Assembly: GCA_945864765.1 (NCBI GenBank)
Contig: CAMBDR010000252.1
Span: forward strand, 1-6,619
Source: Janthinobacterium lividum
Lineage (GTDB): Bacteria > Pseudomonadota > Gammaproteobacteria > Burkholderiales > Burkholderiaceae_D
DNA: 6,619 nt
Direction: 5' to 3'
The translations under genes and the position numbers were made by a program. Numbering within the stretch: position 1 is the first letter of the stretch; each line of letters starts with the position of its first letter. Positions 1 through 4,932 of the stretch are shown here, piece after piece. The notes beneath the pieces were generated by a model. That model was not told where the DNA came from. It was given only the letters and a program-made list of their open reading frames with translations, and did no database searches.

Positions 1-105
1 TTTGAGCGCGCACTGAAAATCGACCCCGCTTTTGATCTGATGCCCAGCGAAATCGGCCACCCGCTGTGGGGGCCAGTGTATTTGCAAGCCAAGAAAGGAA
101 AGTAG
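1..105 (+). CDS. C-terminal end of an upstream gene, TPR-like tail (partial)
   Basis: The window opens inside a reading frame that gives 34 residues and ends at TAG (103-105). The first residues, FERALKIDPAF, resemble the second helix and loop of a tetratricopeptide repeat (A-L-x-I-D-P). They are followed by a short tail rich in Pro, Gly and Trp and a basic end (QAKKGK). Only the C-terminus is present, so the main domain and function cannot be determined. TPR proteins usually mediate protein-protein contacts, but a helix that merely resembles a TPR is equally possible. It reads in the same direction as the sulfatase gene, which starts 128 bases later behind its own promoter, so the two are probably separate transcription units. 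The frame is well supported; the family is a guess. Confidence 0.6.
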   Translation, partial: FERALKIDPAFDLMPSEIGHPLWGPVYLQAKKGK

Positions 106-131
106 CGCCAAAGCTGACGCAATTGCACGGC

Positions 132-145
132 GTTTGCCGGCAAAC
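132..145. repeat. Perfect 14-bp palindrome upstream of the sulfatase promoter
   Basis: GTTTGCCGGCAAAC equals its own reverse complement, with its centre between 138 and 139. A third copy of the half-site GTTTGCC lies at 161-167, so GGCAAAC (139-145) can also pair with it across a 15-nt loop. A second perfect palindrome, CTGCGCGCAG, sits at 152-161 inside that loop. The palindrome ends 30 bases before the -35 box, a position suited to an activator or repressor site. No T-run follows, so it is a poor candidate for an intrinsic terminator. An operator role is inferred only. Confidence 0.4.
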
Positions 146-175
146 CACAGCCTGCGCGCAGTTTGCCAAGTCGGC

Positions 176-204
176 TTGACAAAGGTTTTTATTCTCGGTT
201 AAAT
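176..204 (+). promoter_or_regulatory. Sigma70-type promoter for the sulfatase gene
   Basis: A perfect -35 hexamer TTGACA (176-181) is followed after 17 bp by TTAAAT (199-204), which matches the -10 consensus at four of six positions. Transcription would start near 211, leaving a leader of about 23 nt that contains the ribosome binding site. Spacing and position fit a housekeeping promoter that lets this gene be transcribed independently of the gene upstream. Confidence 0.6.
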
Positions 205-220
205 GGCTTACCTCACCAGC

Positions 221-226
221 AAGGAG
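221..226 (+). promoter_or_regulatory. Ribosome binding site of the sulfatase gene
   Basis: AAGGAG lies 7 nt before the ATG at 234-236, a near-ideal Shine-Dalgarno sequence and spacing. It fixes this ATG as the start and therefore supports the absence of a signal peptide on the sulfatase. Confidence 0.8.
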
Positions 227-233
227 CCATATC

Positions 234-2330
234 ATGCCCCAACCGAATATTCTTGTTATTTGCAATGATGAAGAGCAACACTTTGATCTCTACCTGAGTT
301 TGTTGCCGGACACGATGCGCGGCAAGTTCCTGGCCAAATTAAAGGCACGCACCTGGTTTTTAGCGCATGGCGTGTCGTTTGATAACCACCACGGCACCTC
401 GATCCCGTGCAGTAGCTCGCGCAGTGTGATGTGGACAGGTCGCCACGCGCCCGATACGCAGTTGGTGGACAATATGGAATTCCCCTATCAAATTTCGCTC
501 GGGCGCTATGATGCCGGCGTCAGCGGTACGCTTGGCACCGAATATGGCCCACCCACACTGGGGCATATGTTTAAGGATTTGGGCTATTACCCGGCATACC
601 AGGGCAAAGTGCATTTGGCGCAAGATGTGCAATTAAGCTCGGCTGACATGATGGAAGCGCGCTATGGCTTTCGCGACTGGAGCGGCACCTTGCCCGGCCC
701 CAAGGTAAGTGACCTGGAAGGCCCGTCGATGGGCCACCTGTTAGACCCCGCCATTGCTGACAAAGCGGTGAAATGGCTGCACGATAAAGCACCCAAATTA
801 AACCAGCCCTGGCTGTTGCTGGTCAATTTTATTAATCCGCACGATACCATGTTGGTCGATATCGACGGCAAGGGTAAAATCCAGGTCATGCAATCGATCG
901 GCTTCCCGATTGTGGCGGGGCCGTATCGCGATTGGTGGGCACCTGTTGCGCCAGCCAATTTTACGCCGTCCCTGAGCCAGGATATTTCACCCCGGCCGCA
1001 AGCGCATGATATTTGGGCGACCATTTGTAGCGCCACCTTTGGCAATATTCCCTATGAAGGCATGTGTGAAGTCGAAATCGAAGATGGGAAGAAATTGACC
1101 GTACCCATGTGGCAAGCCTTCATCAACCATTATTTGAATTGTATCGTCGATAATGATGCGCAAATGTGGAAAGTGCTGTCAACTTTTCTGAATGATCCCG
1201 CGCTTGAAAAGGCGCGCAATAACACGATTTTGGTATGGACTGCTGACCATGGCGATATGATGATGTCGCATGGCGGTGTATCGAGCTATTACCAGGAAGG
1301 CCTGGGTCAGGCCGACCCGCAAACAGCCCATAATGTGTGGATGCCCTTGCGCCAAAAAGGCCCGTTTATTTTCCGCGAAAATTATAAAGTGCCGTTTGTG
1401 GTGGCGTCGTTGGCCAAGTCTTTGGTGCCCACCCCGCATACCCGCACGGTGGCTTTAAGTAATCATACCGATATTGTGCCCACTTTACTCAGTTGGGCGG
1501 GTGCAAAAGCGAGCTGGTATCAAACCCGTTATGGTAGTTATATCCAGCGTTTAAGCTGGCCAATCAAAACCTATTTGACGGGTAAAGATTTAAGCCCGAT
1601 TGCCAAAGCGCCCGCGCAATTTACCCAGCCGCAGTGGGGCGGGCGCAACGCGCTATTGTTCACCTACGATACCTTGAATTCGCAAGATATTGAAACCGCA
1701 GCGGCCAGTGCCGACGGCAAGCCCCTGCCGCCCGCGCATTTTGAAAATCGTGCCTGCATGCGGGGTTTTTATGATGGCAAGATCAAGTATGCACGCTATT
1801 TTTCGGCCTTCAACTATGCCCAGCAAGCCAGGGTGATGAGCAATGAAAGCTATGCCAGCTTGACACAGCGAGGCACACGCGATGGCAAACCCTGGTATGG
1901 CATGGATTTACTGTTGCTCGATACCGAACATGATCCCACCGAATTACACAACGCGGTGTTGAACGCAGGAAGCCAAAACCTGCCGACGCTGGATGCCTTG
2001 AATACCCGCTTGCATGAATTGATGCATGCCGAATTGTATGATGCCGCACGGGTGCCACAAACGGTACAATTTTCGTTCGATGACAAGCCTTGGGTGTTTA
2101 AATTTTCTCCCGAATCGGGCACGCCGGGGCAAACTTTGGTCACCATTAGTGGGCCGGGTTTAATCAACCGCCCGGAAGTGTATTTTGCTGGGGTAAGGGC
2201 CTTGAATGTGACCATCAATGCCGATAAAAGCTTGAGCACATGGGTGCCCTTGGGCTGTGGCAGCGGCACCATTTCGGTGCATACCAGCAAAGGGGCACAC
2301 ACCTCGATTGCAGAATTTAAAGTAGTCTAG
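234..2330 (+). CDS. Sulfatase-like hydrolase with C-terminal IPT/TIG domain
   Basis: This 698-residue protein belongs to the sulfatase branch of the alkaline phosphatase superfamily, whose members hydrolyse sulfate (some phosphate or phosphonate) esters with a metal and a formylglycine made from Cys. Recognisable elements in order are: N-terminal strand PNILVICNDEEQ (residues 4-15, D12 a likely metal ligand); the nucleophile region C59-S-S-S-R63 followed by TGR (68-70); GKVH (124-127, equivalent to the usual GKWH); NPHD (201-204); TADHGD (336-341, metal ligands D338 and H339); HTDIVPTLL (411-419); and the late-domain motif LLDTEHDPTELHN (561-573). Residues from about 622 to the end read as an IPT/TIG Ig-like domain (FSPESGTPGQTLVTISGPG). 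The active-site motif is odd because sulfatases normally have Pro or Ala at the third position (CxPxR or CxAxR), while this one has Ser. The N-terminal metal strand has NDEE instead of the usual DD. The start is set by AAGGAG, and no signal peptide follows, which is unexpected beside an Ig-like domain. The substrate is unknown, and no sulfatase-maturing enzyme is in the window. The superfamily is near certain; true sulfatase activity is less so. Confidence 0.9.
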   Translation: MPQPNILVICNDEEQHFDLYLSLLPDTMRGKFLAKLKARTWFLAHGVSFDNHHGTSIPCSSSRSVMWTGRHAPDTQLVDNMEFPYQISLGRYDAGVSGTLGTEYGPPTLGHMFKDLGYYPAYQGKVHLAQDVQLSSADMMEARYGFRDWSGTLPGPKVSDLEGPSMGHLLDPAIADKAVKWLHDKAPKLNQPWLLLVNFINPHDTMLVDIDGKGKIQVMQSIGFPIVAGPYRDWWAPVAPANFTPSLSQDISPRPQAHDIWATICSATFGNIPYEGMCEVEIEDGKKLTVPMWQAFINHYLNCIVDNDAQMWKVLSTFLNDPALEKARNNTILVWTADHGDMMMSHGGVSSYYQEGLGQADPQTAHNVWMPLRQKGPFIFRENYKVPFVVASLAKSLVPTPHTRTVALSNHTDIVPTLLSWAGAKASWYQTRYGSYIQRLSWPIKTYLTGKDLSPIAKAPAQFTQPQWGGRNALLFTYDTLNSQDIETAAASADGKPLPPAHFENRACMRGFYDGKIKYARYFSAFNYAQQARVMSNESYASLTQRGTRDGKPWYGMDLLLLDTEHDPTELHNAVLNAGSQNLPTLDALNTRLHELMHAELYDAARVPQTVQFSFDDKPWVFKFSPESGTPGQTLVTISGPGLINRPEVYFAGVRALNVTINADKSLSTWVPLGCGSGTISVHTSKGAHTSIAEFKVV

Positions 2331-2370
2331 AAGTCGTTTAGCTTAAAAAGTGGCAGCAGCGCGCCTTGTG

Positions 2371-2913
2371 CTATTTGGCCAAGACCCGCGCTGCATCCAG
2401 CACCCGCGCTGCATCCAGTACCCCAACCAACATGCGTCTGGCTTGCCCCGGCGCATAATAATAAGCGCGCGGTTTTTCGCCGCGCCAGGCGGGGTCGATG
2501 GCAAAGCGCAACGCCTGGTTGCTGGCGCTGCCAAAGGCGTAGTTGCTGCTTTTTAAACCGATGCTTTGCAAGCGCTGTTGCAAGGCTTCGCTTTCATCGA
2601 TGGAATCGGTGGTGATGGTGATGATGTTTAGTTCCGGCTGGGTCTTTTGCAGGGCCGCCAGATTTTGCATCGATTTCATGCAATACACGCAGTCCAGATC
2701 CCATAAAATCAGCCAATACGGTTTATCACCCTGTGTTTGGGCGATGGTTTGTAGGCTGTCCGGCTCAAACGGCTGAATTGTTGCTGTTTGCGGTGCGGCT
2801 GGCTGTTGTGCGGCTGCAAGCGTGCAGGTAAGCGTGAGCGCCAGCGCATGGGCGAGCCATCGCGCCGATTGCGCGGGGTGGGGCAGAAATAATGGTTTCA
2901 GCGCGACTTTCAT
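2371..2913 (-). CDS. Exported thioredoxin-like CxxC protein
   Basis: This 180-residue protein starts at the ATG at 2913-2911, which overlaps the stop of the upstream propeller gene by 4 nt (ATGA), so it is probably translated by coupling; no strong Shine-Dalgarno sequence is visible. Residues 1-35 form an export signal (basic start, Ala/Leu-rich core, cleavage likely after AAA at 33-35). The mature part carries WLILWDLDCVYCMKSM (67-82) with the redox motif C75-V-Y-C78 at the end of a hydrophobic strand, as in TlpA/DsbE-type thioredoxin folds. P148 in GEKPRAYYY may be the cis-proline facing the disulfide. It should act in the periplasm on disulfides or possibly on metal-bound thiols. The C-terminus contains a repeated VLDAAR encoded by an 18-bp duplication. 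The neighbour upstream has four cysteines in its mature region and is the obvious candidate partner. An upstream GTG (2952) would also open this frame but would lie within the previous gene and spoil the signal peptide. Confidence 0.8.
   Translation of the reverse strand: MKVALKPLFLPHPAQSARWLAHALALTLTCTLAAAQQPAAPQTATIQPFEPDSLQTIAQTQGDKPYWLILWDLDCVYCMKSMQNLAALQKTQPELNIITITTDSIDESEALQQRLQSIGLKSSNYAFGSASNQALRFAIDPAWRGEKPRAYYYAPGQARRMLVGVLDAARVLDAARVLAK
2384..2419. repeat. 18-bp tandem duplication in the 3' end of the thioredoxin-like gene
   Basis: Two adjacent 18-bp units (2384-2401 and 2402-2419) begin ACCCGCGCTGCATCCAG and differ only at the last base. Because 18 is a multiple of three, the frame is kept and the protein gains a second VLDAAR hexapeptide near its C-terminus (residues 165-176). 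The near identity suggests a recent slippage or duplication event. Confidence 0.9.
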
Positions 2914-4184
2914 GGCATGGCTTTCACGATCATGCCTTGTTCGGTATGCCACACCAGCAGCGCGCCATCGCCTTGCAGCAGCAAGCGCGGCTGATCCACA
3001 TTGCCTCTGGCGCTGGCCACGGTGGCATGCTTTTGCCAGGTGTTGCCGCCATCGTCAGAACGCATCGCGGCGATGGTATTGGTTTTGCCGTCAAAGCTAT
3101 TCCATGCGATCCATACTTTTTTATCCTTGGCGACAATGCTGGCGTGTTCGGCGCGCGGGTCGGGCAGGGCGCGCTGGCCTTCTGGTGCAGCATTGGCTTG
3201 ATTGGCTTGATTGGCCAAGCGGCCATAAAATACCTTGCCTTCATTGCCCACCACAGCAAACCAAACCGCATGGCGCGCGCTAGTCGTTACCGCCAGACTC
3301 GGCCCTTGATCGGGGCATGATTCGGTTTTCCAGGCGTCCTGGGTGCTGCGGGTGAATGCGCCGGGTTTGCCGTCGGGTGTGAGTTTGATTAAAGCATGGT
3401 CGCGCTCACCCTCAAACGCCTGCCGCCAAAACAGCAAGGGCAAGCCATCGCTATCTTGTGCCATGGCAAGGCGGCAGCATTCGCAGGTGTGGTCGGCCAG
3501 TTTGATGTCGTTGCGCCAGGTTTTGCCACCGTCACCAGAAACGGAATAATAAAGGGAACTGGCGCGGTAGGCTTGCCCCGCCGCTTTGGCGTTGGCGGTG
3601 TCGCGCTGGTCGATCCAGGCGACATAAAAATTGCCATCGGCATCGGCCATCAGATTGCCAAAACGGTGCGCGATGGGTTGCCTGTCTTGCTGCAAGGTGG
3701 CGGGGGCAGACCAACTTGCACCACCGTCTGCCGAGCGGCTATAGCGCACATCACCACTAAAGTGTTTGGTATTGTTTTTGGTCCAAATCACCAACGCTTG
3801 CTGCTGTTTGCCAAAGGCGATGCGTGGGAAGTCTTGCTCCTTTGCCGCAATCGCTTCCGGCGCAGGGGTAATGCGTTGCGGCTTCGACCAGGTTTGACCA
3901 AGGTCGCCCGAGTTGCGCACAATCAAAAAAACGCCCGAAGTGCTGCTCTCGACGCTGACCACCCATAATTTGCCCTGTGCATCCAGCGCAGCAGATGACC
4001 CCAGCGCGGCGCGTTTGGCTTTGGCCGTGGTGCTGGCATGGTCATGGTTTTCGTGCGCCTGTGCCTGTGAAGTGGCAGCCATGCTCACAAGCAGGCCAAG
4101 GCCAAACACCAGGCCAAACACCGGGCCAGACACTAAGCCTGGCACCCGCCACGAGAAGATACCGCTATAACGTGCAGCAAACAT
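2910..4184 (-). CDS. Exported Asp-box (BNR/sialidase-like) beta-propeller protein with CECC motif
   Basis: The 424-residue product starts at the ATG at 4184-4182, with GGAG 7 nt upstream. Residues 1-43 are a long export signal ending at AQA, and the mature protein would begin with His-rich HENHDH (44-49). Four Asp-box motifs (S-x-D-x-G-x-T-W type) mark propeller blades: GDLGQTW (93-99), SADGGASW (151-158), SGDGGKTW (216-223) and SDDGGNTW (376-383). Such repeats occur in sialidases and many non-enzymatic propellers. I do not recognise a sialidase catalytic set (for example an N-terminal RIP Arg motif), so an enzymatic role is not supported. C234-E-C236-C237 follows the third Asp box and C290 lies in ESCPDQGP. 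With the His-rich start, these could bind a metal or form disulfides. The next gene overlaps it by 4 nt and encodes a CxxC thioredoxin-like protein, which favours a shared periplasmic function. The kynB stop lies only 39 bases upstream. Minor oddities are short in-frame repeats in the signal peptide and an NQANQAN stretch (325-331). Confidence 0.8.
   Translation of the reverse strand: MFAARYSGIFSWRVPGLVSGPVFGLVFGLGLLVSMAATSQAQAHENHDHASTTAKAKRAALGSSAALDAQGKLWVVSVESSTSGVFLIVRNSGDLGQTWSKPQRITPAPEAIAAKEQDFPRIAFGKQQQALVIWTKNNTKHFSGDVRYSRSADGGASWSAPATLQQDRQPIAHRFGNLMADADGNFYVAWIDQRDTANAKAAGQAYRASSLYYSVSGDGGKTWRNDIKLADHTCECCRLAMAQDSDGLPLLFWRQAFEGERDHALIKLTPDGKPGAFTRSTQDAWKTESCPDQGPSLAVTTSARHAVWFAVVGNEGKVFYGRLANQANQANAAPEGQRALPDPRAEHASIVAKDKKVWIAWNSFDGKTNTIAAMRSDDGGNTWQKHATVASARGNVDQPRLLLQGDGALLVWHTEQGMIVKAMP
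3192..3214. repeat. 9-bp direct repeat (QAN-coding) in the propeller gene
   Basis: ATTGGCTTG occurs twice in tandem (3192-3200, 3201-3209), followed by a partial third unit ATTGG. On the minus strand it encodes the Asn/Gln/Ala repeat NQANQAN at residues 325-331, likely a loop or linker between blades. The repeat keeps the frame. Confidence 0.8.
4099..4134. repeat. 12-bp direct repeat inside the propeller signal peptide
   Basis: AGGCCAAACACC occurs twice exactly (4099-4110, 4111-4122) and is followed by a degenerate third unit GGGCCAGACACT (4123-4134). On the minus strand this makes the Val-Phe-Gly-Leu pattern of the signal peptide core (about residues 17-28). Each unit adds four hydrophobic residues in frame, so copy-number change would lengthen or shorten the hydrophobic core. 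Confidence 0.85.
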
Positions 4185-4191
4185 GAGATAA

Positions 4192-4195
4192 CTCC
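4192..4195 (-). promoter_or_regulatory. Ribosome binding site of the propeller gene
   Basis: On the minus strand GGAG stands 7 nt before the ATG at 4184-4182. It lies in the 39-base gap after kynB. It supports the chosen start and the unusually long signal peptide. Confidence 0.65.
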
Positions 4196-4223
4196 GATGC
4201 GGTAAAGTGGGTTAAGGTGACCA

Positions 4224-4865
4224 TTAACAGGCCAGGCGACGCAAAATGGCGCGCACCGGGCTGGCATCCAGGCCGGCCAATTTTAGCGGCAGGGCAATTA
4301 ATTCATAGTCGCCCGCATCTACCTGATCCAAAATAATGCCTTCCAGTATCGCCATTTTATGGCGTTTTACCGCCAAGTGGCAATCCAGCCCTTTGGATTC
4401 TTGCGGATCAAGCGAGGGCGAGTCGATGCCAATCAATTGCACCCCGTATTGCGCCAGTAAATCGATGCTGGCCGGGTCGATAAAGGGAAAATCGGCATCC
4501 CATTGCTGTTGCGGCACGCTGCGGTATGTGCGCAGCAAGACGCGCGGCGGCGTACCCGCCAAGTGCGCGGCCAAATGCTCGGGCAAGACGCGCGCGACGC
4601 CAATGCAATCAATCACGCGGCAGGGGCCAAGATAGGGTTCCAGGCCCACTTCATCGATATTCAAACCATCGCGGCTGAAGTGGGAAGGTGCATCGCAATG
4701 CGCCCCGGTGTGGGTGGAGAGCGTGATTTTACTCACCCGCACCGGGCAACCATCGGCAATTTGCCAGGTGGTCTCAGCGCTATATTCGCTGTCACCCGGC
4801 CATACTGGTATGCCGTGGCGGATGGATGGGCTGATATCCCATAAGGTTTTGGCTTGACTGGTCAT
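4224..4865 (-). CDS. kynB: Kynurenine formamidase (arylformamidase) KynB
   Basis: The 213-residue protein matches the usual KynB length (about 205-220). KynB is a cytoplasmic metal-dependent hydrolase of the cyclase family that converts N-formyl-L-kynurenine to kynurenine and formate, the second step of tryptophan catabolism. The family signature is clear: LWDISPSI (8-15), PVWPGD (20-25), the metal motif H52-T-G-A-H56-C-D58-A-P-S-H62, PPRVLLRT (106-113), GIDSPSLDP (146-154), the H163 region and E175 in ILEGI. The HxxxHxD set plus H62 and E175 gives the expected ligand and catalytic residues. The ATG at 4865-4863 gives the expected N-terminus, but no Shine-Dalgarno sequence is evident. A CA-rich repeated tract lies 25-55 bases upstream. 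The usual partners kynA (tryptophan dioxygenase) and kynU (kynureninase) are absent from the window; the immediate upstream neighbour is a VOC/cupin protein 67 bases away. Other cyclase-family amidohydrolases are the main alternative, but the overall pattern is strongly KynB. Confidence 0.9.
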   Translation of the reverse strand: MTSQAKTLWDISPSIRHGIPVWPGDSEYSAETTWQIADGCPVRVSKITLSTHTGAHCDAPSHFSRDGLNIDEVGLEPYLGPCRVIDCIGVARVLPEHLAAHLAGTPPRVLLRTYRSVPQQQWDADFPFIDPASIDLLAQYGVQLIGIDSPSLDPQESKGLDCHLAVKRHKMAILEGIILDQVDAGDYELIALPLKLAGLDASPVRAILRRLAC

Positions 4866-4889
4866 GATTGGCGCGAATTGGCTGATTTA

Positions 4890-4920
4890 GTGTGAGGTGG
4901 TGTGATGTCGTGTGATGGTT
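4890..4920. repeat. Three imperfect 10-bp repeats upstream of kynB
   Basis: Units of the form TGTGAGGTGG, TGTGATGTCG and TGTGATGGTT follow each other at 4891-4920, preceded by G4890. On the minus strand (the sense strand for kynB) the tract is G-poor and CA-rich (units CATCACACGA and CATCACACCA). It occupies most of the 67-base gap between the cupin-gene stop and the kynB start, and would be in the leader or a spacer of the transcript. It could be slippage debris, a protein site in phase with the helix, or an unstructured translation enhancer. Confidence 0.75.
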
Positions 4921-4932
4921 AAAAGTTTGCGC

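Noticed and set aside
1850..2302. Minus-strand open frame of 150 codons inside the sulfatase gene
   Set aside because: It is antisense to the conserved sulfatase C-terminal part and IPT/TIG domain, with no family resemblance of its own.
2331..2370. Bidirectional terminator between the convergent sulfatase and thioredoxin-like genes
   Set aside because: Only a 3-bp stem near a short T-run can be drawn on the minus strand; no convincing GC-rich hairpin is present in the 40-base gap.
2821..2829. Lipobox around C30 of the thioredoxin-like protein
   Set aside because: The residues before the Cys are T-L-T, which do not fit the usual L-A/S-G/A-C pattern; a normal signal peptidase I site at AAA fits better.
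2914..2952. Upstream GTG start at 2952 for the thioredoxin-like gene
   Set aside because: It would add 13 charged residues before the signal peptide and lie within the propeller coding region; the ATG at 2913 forms a classical ATGA overlap and gives a proper signal peptide.
3396..3968. Long plus-strand open frame of 190 codons inside the propeller gene
   Set aside because: It lies antisense to a gene with signal peptide, Asp boxes and ribosome binding site; its translation has no recognisable domain and mirrors codon bias of the real gene.
2910..4184. True sialidase activity for the Asp-box protein
   Set aside because: Asp boxes alone mark a propeller fold; the arginine triad and RIP-type motif of sialidases could not be identified.
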